Part shown: piece by piece, positions 28,033-42,642 of the stretch
Layout: every line of letters begins with the position of its first letter
Numbering within the stretch: the first letter of the stretch is position 1
Assembly (NCBI GenBank): GCA_028622995.1
Contig: JAJQJQ010000054.1
Coordinates: forward strand, 62,001 to 126,000
Length of the DNA: 64,000 bases
Origin: Panagrolaimus kolymaensis
Lineage: Eukaryota; Nematoda; Chromadorea; Rhabditida; Panagrolaimidae
Reading direction: 5' to 3'
Program-made: the position numbers and the translations under genes
Notes under the pieces: model-generated
What the model was told of the DNA's origin: nothing
Database searches by the model: none
Seen by the model: only the letters and a program-made list of their open reading frames with translations

Positions 28033-31000
28033 GATTTAATAAATTTTAATGGATCCGCTAACATATTTATGATGCTTCCAATAACAAAACTATCAAGATT
28101 TTCTGAAAGCTTGAGGTCGTTTATTTCCTATAAAAAAGGAAAAACTATAACAAAAAATAATTTTTTTGATTTAATAAATTTTAATGGATCCGCTAACATA
28201 TTTATGATGCTTCCAATAACAAAACTATCAAGATTTTCTGAAAGCTTGAGGTCGTTTATTTCCTATAAAAAAGGAAAAACTATTACAAAAATAATTTTTT
28301 TGATTTAATAAATTTTAATGGATCCGCTAACATATTTATGATGCTTCCAATAACAAAACTATCAAGATTTTCTGAAAGCTTGAGGTCGTTTATTTCCTAT
28401 AAAAAAGGAAAAACTATTACAAAAATAATTTTTTGGATTTAATAAATTTTAATGGATCCGCTAACATATTTATGATGCTTCCAATAACAAAACTATCAAG
28501 ATTTTCTGAAAGCTTGAGGTCGTTTATTTCCTATAAAAAAGGAAAAACTATTACAAAAATAATTTTTTTGATTTAATAAATTTTAATGGATCCGCTAACA
28601 TATTTATGATGCTTCCAATAACAAAACCATCAAGATTTTCTGAAAGCTTGAGGTCGTTTATTTCCTATAAAAAAGGAAAAACTATTACAAAAATAATTTT
28701 TTTGATTTAATAAATTTTAATGGATCCGCTAACATATTTATGATGCTTCCAATAACAAAACCATCAAGATTTTCTGAAAGCTTGAGGTCGTTTATTTCCT
28801 ATAAAAAAGGAAAAACTATTACAAAAATAATTTTTTTGATTTAATAAATTTTAATGGATCCGCTAACATATTTATGATGCTTCCAATAACAAAACCATCA
28901 AGATTTTCTGAAAGCTTGAGGTCGTTTATTTCCTATAAAAAAGGAAAAACTATTACAAAAATAATTTTTTTGATTTAATAAATTTTAATGGATCCGCTAA
29001 CATATTTATGATGCTTCCAATAACAAAACTATCAAGATTTTCTGAAAGCTTGAGGTCGTTTATTTCCTATAAAAAAGGAAAAACTATTACAAAAATAATT
29101 TTTTTGATTTAATAAATTTTAATGGATCCGCTAACATATTTATGATGCTTCCAATAAAAAAACTATCAAGATTTTCTGAAAGCTTGAGGTCGTTTATTTC
29201 CTATAAAAAAGGAAAAACTATTACAAAAATAATTTTTTTGATTTAATAAATTTTAATGGATCCGCTAACATATTTATGATGCTTCCAATAACAAAACTAT
29301 CAAGATTTTCTGAAAGCTTGAGGTCGTTTATTTCCTATAAAAAAGGAAAAACTATTACAAAAATAATTTTTTGGATTTAATAAATTTTAATGGATCCGCT
29401 AACATATTTATGATGCTTCCAATAACAAAACTATCAAGATTTTCTGAAAGCTTGAGGTCGTTTATTTCCTATAAAAAAGGAAAAACTATTACAAAAATAA
29501 TTTTTTTGATTTAATAAATTTTAATGGATCCGCTAACATATTTATGATGCTTCCAATAACAAAACTATCAAGATTTTCTGAAAGCTTGAGGTCATTTATT
29601 TCCTATAAAAAAGGAAAAACTATTACAAAAATAATTTTTTTGATTTAATAAATTTGTATGGATCCGCTAACATATTTATGATGCTTCCAATAACAAAACC
29701 ATCAAGATTTTCTGAAAGCTTGAGGTCGTTTATTTCCTATAAAAAAGGAAAAACTATTACAAAAATAATTTTTTTGATTTAATAAATTTGAATGGATCCG
29801 CTAACATATTTATGATGCTTCCAATAACAAAACCATCAAGATTTTCTGAAAGCTTGAGGTCGTTTATTTCCTATAAAAAAGGAAAAACTATTACAAAAAT
29901 AATTTTTTTGATTTAATAAATTTTAATGGATCCGCTAACATATTTTTGATGCTTCCAATAACAAAACTATCAAGATTTTCTGAAAGCTTGAGGTCGTTTA
30001 TTTCCTATAAAAAAGGAAAAACTATTACAAAAATAATTTTTTTGATTTAATAAATTTTAATGGATCCGCTAACATATTTATGATGCTTCCAATAACAAAA
30101 CCATCAAGATTTTCTGAAAGCTTGAGGTCGTTTATTTCCTATAAAAAAGGAAAAACTATTACAAAAATAATTTTTTTGATTTAATAAATTTTAATGGATC
30201 CGCTAACATATTTATGATGCTTCCAATAACAAAACGATCAAGATTTTCTGAAAGCTTGAGGTCGTTTATTTCCTATAAAAAAGGAAAAACTATTACAAAA
30301 ATAATTTTTTTGATTTAATAAATTTTAATGGATCCGCTAACATATTTATGATGCTTCCAATAACAAAACTATCAAGATTTTCTGAAAGCTTGAGGTCGTT
30401 TATTTCCTATAAAAAAGGAAAAACTATTACAAAAATAATTTTTTTGATTTAATAAATTTGAATGGATCCGCTAACATATTTATGATGCTTCCAATAACAA
30501 AACCATCAAGATTTTCTGAAAGCTTGAGGTCGTTTATTTCCTATAAAAAAGGAAAAACTATTACAAAAATAATTTTTTTGATTTAATAAATTTTAATGGA
30601 TCCGCTAACATATTTATGATGCTTCCAATAACAAAACTATCAAGATTTTCTGAAAGCTTGAGGTCGTTTATTTCCTATAAAAAAGGAAAAACTATTACAA
30701 AAATAATTTTTTTGATTTAATAAATTTTAATGGATCCGCTAAAATATTTATGATGCTTCCAATAACAAAACCATCAAGATTTTCTGAAAGCTTGAGGTCG
30801 TTTATTTCCTATAAAAAAGGAAAAACTATTACAAAAATAATTTTTTTGATTTAATAAATTTTAATGGATCCGCTAACATATTTATGATGCTTCCAATAAC
30901 AAAACCATCAAGATTTTCTGAAAGCTTGAGGTCGTTTATTTCCTATAAAAAAGGAAAAACTATTACAAAAATAATTTTTTTGATTTAATAAATTTTAATG

Positions 31001-31383
31001 GATCCGCTAACATATTTATGATGCTTCCAATAACAAAACTATCAAGATTTTCTGAAAGCTTGAGGTCGTTTATTTCCTATAAAAAAGGAAAAACTATTAC
31101 AAAAATAATTTTTTTGATTTAATAAATTTGAATGGATCCGCTAACATATTTATGATGCTTCCAATAACAAAACCATCAAGATTTTCTGAAAGCTTGAGGT
31201 CGTTTATTTCCTATAAAAAAGGAAAAACTATTACAAAAATAATTTTTTTGATTTAATAAATTTGTATGGATCCGCTAACATATTTATGATGCTTCCAATA
31301 ACAAAACTATCAAGATTTTCTGAAAGCTTGAGGTCGTTTATTTCCTATAAAAAAGGAAAAACTATTATAAAGATAATTTTTTT
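28033..31383 (+). repeat. 25-monomer higher-order repeat, copy 1 (3351 bp)
   Basis: It begins with the 135-bp unit that follows TATAAAG at 28015. The markers C53A (29153), ATTTTTGATG (29942), AAATATTT (30742) and TATAAAG (31366) all lie exactly 3351 bp from their counterparts in copy 0. Relative to the next copy it lacks two monomers (a CT and a C53A unit) just after the 135-bp unit, which accounts exactly for the 268-bp difference (3619 - 3351). Confidence 0.88.
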
Positions 31384-34300
31384 GATTTAATAAATTTTAA
31401 TGGATCCGCTAACATATTTATGATGCTTCCAATAACAAAACTATCAAGATTTTCTGAAAGCTTGAGGTCGTTTATTTCCTATAAAAAAGGAAAAACTATA
31501 ACAAAAAATAATTTTTTTGATTTAATAAATTTTAATGGATCCGCTAACATATTTATGATGCTTCCAATAACAAAACTATCAAGATTTTCTGAAAGCTTGA
31601 GGTCGTTTATTTCCTATAAAAAAGGAAAAACTATTACAAAAATAATTTTTTTGATTTAATAAATTTTAATGGATCCGCTAACATATTTATGATGCTTCCA
31701 ATAACAAAACTATCAAGATTTTCTGAAAGCTTGAGGTCGTTTATTTCCTATAAAAAAGGAAAAACTATTACAAAAATAATTTTTTTGATTTAATAAATTT
31801 TAATGGATCCGCTAACATATTTATGATGCTTCCAATAAAAAAACTATCAAGATTTTCTGAAAGCTTGAGGTCGTTTATTTCCTATAAAAAAGGAAAAACT
31901 ATTACAAAAATAATTTTTTTGATTTAATAAATTTTAATGGATCCGCTAACATATTTATGATGCTTCCAATAACAAAACTATCAAGATTTTCTGAAAGCTT
32001 GAGGTCGTTTATTTCCTATAAAAAAGGAAAAACTATTACAAAAATAATTTTTTGGATTTAATAAATTTTAATGGATCCGCTAACATATTTATGATGCTTC
32101 CAATAACAAAACTATCAAGATTTTCTGAAAGCTTGAGGTCGTTTATTTCCTATAAAAAAGGAAAAACTATTACAAAAATAATTTTTTTGATTTAATAAAT
32201 TTTAATGGATCCGCTAACATATTTATGATGCTTCCAATAACAAAACCATCAAGATTTTCTGAAAGCTTGAGGTCGTTTATTTCCTATAAAAAAGGAAAAA
32301 CTATTACAAAAATAATTTTTTTGATTTAATAAATTTTAATGGATCCGCTAACATATTTATGATGCTTCCAATAACAAAACCATCAAGATTTTCTGAAAGC
32401 TTGAGGTCGTTTATTTCCTATAAAAAAGGAAAAACTATTACAAAAATAATTTTTTTGATTTAATAAATTTTAATGGATCCGCTAACATATTTATGATGCT
32501 TCCAATAACAAAACCATCAAGATTTTCTGAAAGCTTGAGGTCGTTTATTTCCTATAAAAAAGGAAAAACTATTACAAAAATAATTTTTTTGATTTAATAA
32601 ATTTTAATGGATCCGCTAACATATTTATGATGCTTCCAATAACAAAACTATCAAGATTTTCTGAAAGCTTGAGGTCGTTTATTTCCTATAAAAAAGGAAA
32701 AACTATTACAAAAATAATTTTTTTGATTTAATAAATTTTAATGGATCCGCTAACATATTTATGATGCTTCCAATAAAAAAACTATCAAGATTTTCTGAAA
32801 GCTTGAGGTCGTTTATTTCCTATAAAAAAGGAAAAACTATTACAAAAATAATTTTTTTGATTTAATAAATTTTAATGGATCCGCTAACATATTTATGATG
32901 CTTCCAATAACAAAACTATCAAGATTTTCTGAAAGCTTGAGGTCGTTTATTTCCTATAAAAAAGGAAAAACTATTACAAAAATAATTTTTTGGATTTAAT
33001 AAATTTTAATGGATCCGCTAACATATTTATGATGCTTCCAATAACAAAACTATCAAGATTTTCTGAAAGCTTGAGGTCGTTTATTTCCTATAAAAAAGGA
33101 AAAACTATTACAAAAATAATTTTTTTGATTTAATAAATTTTAATGGATCCGCTAACATATTTATGATGCTTCCAATAACAAAACTATCAAGATTTTCTGA
33201 AAGCTTGAGGTCATTTATTTCCTATAAAAAAGGAAAAACTATTACAAAAATAATTTTTTTGATTTAATAAATTTGTATGGATCCGCTAACATATTTATGA
33301 TGCTTCCAATAACAAAACCATCAAGATTTTCTGAAAGCTTGAGGTCGTTTATTTCCTATAAAAAAGGAAAAACTATTACAAAAATAATTTTTTTGATTTA
33401 ATAAATTTGAATGGATCCGCTAACATATTTATGATGCTTCCAATAACAAAACCATCAAGATTTTCTGAAAGCTTGAGGTCGTTTATTTCCTATAAAAAAG
33501 GAAAAACTATTACAAAAATAATTTTTTTGATTTAATAAATTTTAATGGATCCGCTAACATATTTTTGATGCTTCCAATAACAAAACTATCAAGATTTTCT
33601 GAAAGCTTGAGGTCGTTTATTTCCTATAAAAAAGGAAAAACTATTACAAAAATAATTTTTTTGATTTAATAAATTTGAATGGATCCGCTAACATATTTAT
33701 GATGCTTCCAATAACAAAACCATCAAGATTTTCTGAAAGCTTGAGGTCGTTTATTTCCTATAAAAAAGGAAAAACTATTACAAAAATAATTTTTTTGATT
33801 TAATAAATTTTAATGGATCCGCTAACATATTTATGATGCTTCCAATAACAAAACGATCAAGATTTTCTGAAAGCTTGAGGTCGTTTATTTCCTATAAAAA
33901 AGGAAAAACTATTACAAAAATAATTTTTTTGATTTAATAAATTTTAATGGATCCGCTAACATATTTATGATGCTTCCAATAACAAAACTATCAAGATTTT
34001 CTGAAAGCTTGAGGTCGTTTATTTCCTATAAAAAAGGAAAAACTATTACAAAAATAATTTTTTTGATTTAATAAATTTGAATGGATCCGCTAACATATTT
34101 ATGATGCTTCCAATAACAAAACCATCAAGATTTTCTGAAAGCTTGAGGTCGTTTATTTCCTATAAAAAAGGAAAAACTATTACAAAAATAATTTTTTTGA
34201 TTTAATAAATTTTAATGGATCCGCTAACATATTTATGATGCTTCCAATAACAAAACTATCAAGATTTTCTGAAAGCTTGAGGTCGTTTATTTCCTATAAA

Positions 34301-35002
34301 AAAGGAAAAACTATTACAAAAATAATTTTTTTGATTTAATAAATTTTAATGGATCCGCTAAAATATTTATGATGCTTCCAATAACAAAACCATCAAGATT
34401 TTCTGAAAGCTTGAGGTCGTTTATTTCCTATAAAAAAGGAAAAACTATTACAAAAATAATTTTTTTGATTTAATAAATTTTAATGGATCCGCTAACATAT
34501 TTATGATGCTTCCAATAACAAAACCATCAAGATTTTCTGAAAGCTTGAGGTCGTTTATTTCCTATAAAAAAGGAAAAACTATTACAAAAATAATTTTTTT
34601 GATTTAATAAATTTTAATGGATCCGCTAACATATTTATGATGCTTCCAATAACAAAACTATCAAGATTTTCTGAAAGCTTGAGGTCGTTTATTTCCTATA
34701 AAAAAGGAAAAACTATTACAAAAATAATTTTTTTGATTTAATAAATTTGAATGGATCCGCTAACATATTTATGATGCTTCCAATAACAAAACCATCAAGA
34801 TTTTCTGAAAGCTTGAGGTCGTTTATTTCCTATAAAAAAGGAAAAACTATTACAAAAATAATTTTTTTGATTTAATAAATTTGTATGGATCCGCTAACAT
34901 ATTTATGATGCTTCCAATAACAAAACTATCAAGATTTTCTGAAAGCTTGAGGTCGTTTATTTCCTATAAAAAAGGAAAAACTATTATAAAGATAATTTTT
35001 TT
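31384..35002 (+). repeat. 27-monomer higher-order repeat, copy 2 (3619 bp)
   Basis: Markers C53A (31834 and 32772, 938 bp or 7 monomers apart), ATTTTTGATG (33561), AAATATTT (34361) and TATAAAG (34985). The last four lie exactly 3619 bp after their counterparts at 29153, 29942, 30742 and 31366. One monomer near 33676 carries GAATGG where copies 0 and 1 have TAATGG, a change private to this copy. The copy opens with a single 135-bp unit, giving a 79-codon forward frame. Confidence 0.88.
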
Positions 35003-38000
35003 GATTTAATAAATTTTAATGGATCCGCTAACATATTTATGATGCTTCCAATAACAAAACTATCAAGATTTTCTGAAAGCTTGAGGTCGTTTATTTCCTA
35101 TAAAAAAGGAAAAACTATAACAAAAAATAATTTTTTTGATTTAATAAATTTTAATGGATCCGCTAACATATTTATGATGCTTCCAATAACAAAACTATCA
35201 AGATTTTCTGAAAGCTTGAGGTCGTTTATTTCCTATAAAAAAGGAAAAACTATTACAAAAATAATTTTTTTGATTTAATAAATTTTAATGGATCCGCTAA
35301 CATATTTATGATGCTTCCAATAACAAAACTATCAAGATTTTCTGAAAGCTTGAGGTCGTTTATTTCCTATAAAAAAGGAAAAACTATTACAAAAATAATT
35401 TTTTTGATTTAATAAATTTTAATGGATCCGCTAACATATTTATGATGCTTCCAATAACAAAACCATCAAGATTTTCTGAAAGCTTGAGGTCGTTTATTTC
35501 CTATAAAAAAAGAAAAACTATTACAAAAATAATTTTTTTGATTTAATAAATTTTAATGGATCCGCTAACATATTTATGATGCTTCCAATAACAAAACTAT
35601 CAAGATTTTCTGAAAGCTTGAGGTCGTTTATTTCCTATAAAAAAGGAAAAACTATTACAAAAATAATTTTTTTGATTTAATAAATTTTAATGGATCCGCT
35701 AACATATTTATGATGCTTCCAATAACAAAACGATCAAGATTTTCTGAAAGCTTGAGGTCGTTTATTTCCTATAAAAAAGGAAAAACTATTAGAAAAATAA
35801 TTTTTTTGATTTAATAAATTTTAATGGATCCGCTAACATATTTATGATGCTTCCAATAACAAAACTATCAAGATTTTCTGAAAGCTTGAGGTCGTTTATT
35901 TCCTATAAAAAAGGAAAAACTATTACAAAAATAATTTTTTGGATTTAATAAATTTTAATGGATCCGCTAACATATTTATGATGCTTCCAATAACAAAACT
36001 ATCAAGATTTTCTGAAAGCTTGAGGTCGTTTATTTCCTATAAAAAAGGAAAAACTATTACAAAAATAATTTTTTGGATTTAATAAATTTTAATGGATCCG
36101 CTAACATATTTATGATGCTTCCAATAACAAAACCATCAAGATTTTCTGAAAGCTTGAGGTCGTTTATTTCCTATAAAAAAAGAAAAACTATTACAAAAAT
36201 AATTTTTTTGATTTAATAAATTTTAATGGATCCGCTAACATATTTATGATGCTTCCAATAACAAAACTATCAAGATTTTCTGAAAGCTTGAGGTCGTTTA
36301 TTTCCTATAAAAAAGGAAAAACTATTACAAAAATAATTTTTTTGATTTAATAAATTTTAATGGATCCGCTAAAATATTTATGATGCTTCCAATAACAAAA
36401 CCATCAAGATTTTCTGAAAGCTTGAGGTCGTTTATTTCCTATAAAAAAGGAAAAACTATTACAAAAATAATTTTTTTGATTTAATAAATTTTAATGGATC
36501 CGCTAAAATATTTATGATGCTTCCAATAACAAAACCATCAAGATTTTCTGAAAGCTTGAGGTCGTTTATTTCCTATAAAAAAGGAAAAACTATTACAAAA
36601 ATAATTTTTTTGATTTAATAAATTTTAATGGATCCGCTAACATATTTATGATGCTTCCAATAACAAAACCATCAAGATTTTCTGAAAGCTTGAGGTCGTT
36701 TATTTCCTATAAAAAAGGAAAAACTATTACAAAAATAATTTTTTTGATTTAATAAATTTTAATGGATCCGCTAACATATTTATGATGCTTCCAATAACAA
36801 AACTATCAAGATTTTCTGAAAGCTTGAGGTCGTTTATTTCCTATAAAAAAGGAAAAACTATTACAAAAATAATTTTTTTGATTTAATAAATTTTAATGGA
36901 TCCGCTAACATATTTATGATGCTTCCAATAACAAAACCATCAAGATTTTCTGAAAGCTTGAGGTCGTTTATTTCCTATAAAAAAGGAAAAACTATTACAA
37001 AAATAATTTTTTTGATTTAATAAATTTTAATGGATCCGCTAACATATTTATGATGCTTCCAATAACAAAACCATCAAGATTTTCTGAAAGCTTGAGGTCG
37101 TTTATTTCCTATAAAAAAGGAAAAACTATTACAAAAATAATTTTTTTGATTTAATAAATTTTAATGGATCCGCTAACATATTTATGATGCTTCCAATAAC
37201 AAAACTATCAAGATTTTCTGAAAGCTTGAGGTCGTTTATTTCCTATAAAAAAGGAAAAACTATTACAAAAATAATTTTTTTGATTTAATAAATTTGAATG
37301 GATCCGCTAACATATTTATGATGCTTCCAATAACAAAACCATCAAGATTTTCTGAAAGCTTGAGGTCGTTTATTTCCTATAAAAAAGGAAAAACTATTAC
37401 AAAAATAATTTTTTTGATTTAATAAATTTTAATGGATCCGCTAACATATTTATGATGCTTCCAATAACAAAACCATCAAGATTTTCTGAAAGCTTGAGGT
37501 CGTTTATTTCCTATAAAAAAGGAAAAACTATTACAAAAATAATTTTTTTGATTTAATAAATTTTAATGGATCCGCTAACATATTTATGATGCTTCCAATA
37601 ACAAAACTATCAAGATTTTCTGAAAGCTTGAGGTCGTTTATTTCCTATAAAAAAGGAAAAACTATTACAAAAATAATTTTTTGGATTTAATAAATTTTAA
37701 TGGATCCGCTAACATATTTATGATGCTTCCAATAACAAAACTATCAAGATTTTCTGAAAGCTTGAGGTCGTTTATTTCCTATAAAAAAGGAAAAACTATT
37801 ACAAAAATAATTTTTTGGATTTAATAAATTTTAATGGATCCGCTAACATATTTATGATGCTTCCAATAACAAAACCATCAAGATTTTCTGAAAGCTTGAG
37901 GTCGTTTATTTCCTATAAAAAAAGAAAAACTTTTACAAAAATAATTTTTTTGATTTAATAAATTTTAATGGATCCGCTAACATATTTATGATGCTTCCAA

Positions 38001-38755
38001 TAACAAAACTATCAAGATTTTCTGAAAGCTTGAGGTCGTTTATTTCCTATAAAAAAGGAAAAACTATTACAAAAATAATTTTTTTGATTTAATAAATTTT
38101 AATGGATCCGCTAAAATATTTATGATGCTTCCAATAAAAAAACCATCAAGATTTTCTGAAAGCTTGAGGTCGTTTATTTCCTATAAAAAAGGAAAAACTA
38201 TTACAAAAATAATTTTTTTGATTTAATAAATTTTAATGGATCCGCTAACATATTTATGATGCTTCCAATAACAAAACCATCAAGATTTTCTGAAAGCTTG
38301 AGGTCGTTTATTTCCTATAAAAAAGGAAAAACTATTACAAAAATAATTTTTTTGATTTAATAAATTTTAATGGATCCGCTAACATATTTATGATGCTTCC
38401 AATAACAAAACTATCAAGATTTTCTGAAAGCTTGAGGTCGTTTATTTCCTATAAAAAAGGAAAAACTATTACAAAAATAATTTTTTTGATTTAATAAATT
38501 TGAATGGATCCGCTAACATATTTATGATGCTTCCAATAACAAAACCATCAAGATTTTCTGAAAGCTTGAGGTCGTTTATTTCCTATAAAAAAGGAAAAAC
38601 TATTACAAAAATAATTTTTTTGATTTAATAAATTTGTATGGATCCGCTAACATATTTATGATGCTTCCAATAACAAAACTATCAAGATTTTCTGAAAGCT
38701 TGAGGTCGTTTATTTCCTATAAAAAAGGAAAAACTATTATAAAGATAATTTTTTT
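35003..38755 (+). repeat. 28-monomer higher-order repeat, copy 3 (3753 bp)
   Basis: It shares the opening 135-bp unit and the closing GAATGG, GTATGG and TATAAAG series with copies 0-2. The middle is different and resembles sub-arrays B and E: AAAAAAGAAAA units, the CGA plus ATTAGA marker at 35788, and TTTTTTGG pairs. AAATATTT occurs at 36372, 36506 (an adjacent duplicate) and 38114. ATTAGA (35788 to 39541), TATAAAG (34985 to 38738) and AAATATTT (34361 to 38114) all show the same 3753-bp offset. I infer a hybrid copy built by unequal exchange between two HOR families. Confidence 0.82.
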
Positions 38756-41700
38756 GATTTAATAAATTTTAATGGATCCGCTAACATATTTATGATGCTT
38801 CCAATAACAAAACTATCAAGATTTTCTGAAAGCTTGAGGTCGTTTATTTCCTATAAAAAAGGAAAAACTATAACAAAAAATAATTTTTTTGATTTAATAA
38901 ATTTTAATGGATCCGCTAACATATTTATGATGCTTCCAATAACAAAACTATCAAGATTTTCTGAAAGCTTGAGGTCGTTTATTTCCTATAAAAAAGGAAA
39001 AACTATTACAAAAATAATTTTTTTGATTTAATAAATTTTAATGGATCCGCTAACATATTTATGATGCTTCCAATAACAAAACTATCAAGATTTTCTGAAA
39101 GCTTGAGGTCGTTTATTTCCTATAAAAAAGGAAAAACTATTACAAAAATAATTTTTTTGATTTAATAAATTTTAATGGATCCGCTAACATATTTATGATG
39201 CTTCCAATAACAAAACCATCAAGATTTTCTGAAAGCTTGAGGTCGTTTATTTCCTATAAAAAAAGAAAAACTATTACAAAAATAATTTTTTTGATTTAAT
39301 AAATTTTAATGGATCCGCTAACATATTTATGATGCTTCCAATAACAAAACTATCAAGATTTTCTGAAAGCTTGAGGTCGTTTATTTCCTATAAAAAAGGA
39401 AAAACTATTACAAAAATAATTTTTTTGATTTAATAAATTTTAATGGATCCGCTAACATATTTATGATGCTTCCAATAACAAAACGATCAAGATTTTCTGA
39501 AAGCTTGAGGTCGTTTATTTCCTATAAAAAAGGAAAAACTATTAGAAAAATAATTTTTTTGATTTAATAAATTTTAATGGATCCGCTAACATATTTATGA
39601 TGCTTCCAATAACAAAACTATCAAGATTTTCTGAAAGCTTGAGGTCGTTTATTTCCTATAAAAAAGGAAAAACTATTACAAAAATAATTTTTTGGATTTA
39701 ATAAATTTTAATGGATCCGCTAACATATTTATGATGCTTCCAATAACAAAACTATCAAGATTTTCTGAAAGCTTGAGGTCGTTTATTTCCTATAAAAAAG
39801 GAAAAACTATTACAAAAATAATTTTTTGGATTTAATAAATTTTAATGGATCCGCTAACATATTTATGATGCTTCCAATAACAAAACCATCAAGATTTTCT
39901 GAAAGCTTGAGGTCGTTTATTTCCTATAAAAAAAGAAAAACTATTACAAAAATAATTTTTTTGATTTAATAAATTTTAATGGATCCGCTAACATATTTAT
40001 GATGCTTCCAATAACAAAACTATCAAGATTTTCTGAAAGCTTGAGGTCGTTTATTTCCTATAAAAAAGGAAAAACTATTACAAAAATAATTTTTTTGATT
40101 TAATAAATTTTAATGGATCCGCTAACATATTTATGATGCTTCCAATAACAAAACGATCAAGATTTTCTGAAAGCTTGAGGTCGTTTATTTCCTATAAAAA
40201 AGGAAAAACTATTAGAAAAATAATTTTTTTGATTTAATAAATTTTAATGGATCCGCTAACATATTTATGATGCTTCCAATAACAAAACTATCAAGATTTT
40301 CTGAAAGCTTGAGGTCGTTTATTTCCTATAAAAAAGGAAAAACTATTACAAAAATAATTTTTTTGATTTAATAAATTTTAATGGATCCGCTAACATATTT
40401 ATGATGCTTCGAATAACAAAACCATCAAGATTTTCTGAAAGCTTGAGGTCGTTTATTTCCTATAAAAAAGGAAAAACTATTACAAAAATAATTTTTTTGA
40501 TTTAATAAATTTTAATGGATCCGCTAACATATTTATGATGCTTCCAATAACAAAACCATCAAGATTTTCTGAAAGCTTGAGGTCGTTTATTTCCTATAAA
40601 AAAGGAAAAACTATTACAAAAATAATTTTTTTGATTTAATAAATTTTAATGGATCCGCTAACATATTTATGATGCTTCCAATAACAAAACTATCAAGATT
40701 TTCTGAAAGCTTGAGGTCGTTTATTTCCTATAAAAAAGGAAAAACTATTACAAAAATAATTTTTTTGATTTAATAAATTTTAATGGATCCGCTAACATAT
40801 TTATGATGCTTCCAATAACAAAACCATCAAGATTTTCTGAAAGCTTGAGGTCGTTTATTTCCTATAAAAAAGGAAAAACTATTACAAAAATAATTTTTTT
40901 GATTTAATAAATTTTAATGGATCCGCTAACATATTTATGATGCTTCCAATAAAAAAACTATCAAGATTTTCTGAAAGCTTGAGGTCGTTTATTTCCTATA
41001 AAAAAGGAAAAACTATTACAAAAATAATTTTTTTGATTTAATAAATTTTAATGGATCCGCTAACATATTTATGATGCTTCCAATAACAAAACTATCAAGA
41101 TTTTCTGAAAGCTTGAGGTCGTTTATTTCCTATAAAAAAGGAAAAACTATTACAAAAATAATTTTTTGGATTTAATAAATTTTAATGGATCCGCTAACAT
41201 ATTTATGATGCTTCCAATAACAAAACTATCAAGATTTTCTGAAAGCTTGAGGTCGTTTATTTCCTATAAAAAAGGAAAAACTATTACAAAAATAATTTTT
41301 TTGATTTAATAAATTTTAATGGATCCGCTAACATATTTATGATGCTTCCAATAACAAAACTATCAAGATTTTCTGAAAGCTTGAGGTCGTTTATTTCCTA
41401 TAAAAAAGGAAAAACTATTACAAAAATAATTTTTTGGATTTAATAAATTTTAATGGATCCGCTAACATATTTATGATGCTTCCAATAACAAAACTATCAA
41501 GATTTTCTGAAAGCTTGAGGTCGTTTATTTCCTATAAAAAAGGAAAAACTATTACAAAAATAATTTTTTGGATTTAATAAATTTTAATGGATCCGCTAAC
41601 ATATTTATGATGCTTCCAATAACAAAACCATCAAGATTTTCTGAAAGCTTGAGGTCGTTTATTTCCTATAAAAAAAGAAAAACTATTACAAAAATAATTT

Positions 41701-42642
41701 TTTTGATTTAATAAATTTTAATGGATCCGCTAACATATTTATGATGCTTCCAATAACAAAACCATCAAGATTTTCTGAAAGCTTGAGGTCGTTTATTTCC
41801 TATAAAAAAGGAAAAACTATTACAAAAATAATTTTTTGGATTTAATAAATTTTAATGGATCCGCTAACATATTTATGATGCTTCCAATAACAAAACCATC
41901 AAGATTTTCTGAAAGCTTGAGGTCGTTTATTTCCTATAAAAAAAGAAAAACTATTACAAAAATAATTTTTTTGATTTAATAAATTTTAATGGATCCGCTA
42001 ACATATTTATGATGCTTCCAATAACAAAACTATCAAGATTTTCTGAAAGCTTGAGGTCGTTTATTTCCTATAAAAAAGGAAAAACTATTACAAAAATAAT
42101 TTTTTTGATTTAATAAATTTTAATGGATCCGCTAACATATTTATGATGCTTCCAATAACAAAACCATCAAGATTTTCTGAAAGCTTGAGGTCGTTTATTT
42201 CCTATAAAAAAAGAAAAACTATTACAAAAATAATTTTTTTGATTTAATAATTTTTAATGGATCCGCTAACATATTTATGATGCTTCCAATAACAAAACTA
42301 TCAAGATTTTCTGAAAGCTTGAGGTCGTTTATTTCCTATAAAAAAGGAAAAACTATTACAAAAATAATTTTTTTGATTTAATAAATTTTAATGGATCCGC
42401 TAACATATTTATGATGCTTCCAATAACAAAACTAACAAGATTTTCTGAAAGCTTGAGGTCGTTTATTTCCTATAAAAAAGGAAAAACTATTACAAAAATA
42501 ATTTTTTTGATTTAATAAATTTTAATGGATCCGCTAACATATTTATGATGCTTCCAATAACAAAACTATCAAGATTTTCTGAAAGCTTGAGGTCGTTTAT
42601 TTCCTATAAAAAAGGAAAAACTATTACAAAAATAATTTTTTG
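38756..42642 (+). repeat. Last 134-bp domain segment (29 monomers)
   Basis: The first part repeats copy 3 with a 3753-bp offset (135-bp opening unit, ATTAGA at 39541). A second ATTAGA at 40211, five monomers later, marks a local 670-bp duplication. It then runs through CC/CT units including C53A at 40948 and several AAAAAAGAAAA and TTTTTTGG units. Private changes are CTTCGAATAAC near 40410, TAATTTTTAATGG near 42251 and ACTAACAAG near 42433. It ends at the abrupt switch to the 135-bp domain. Confidence 0.82.
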
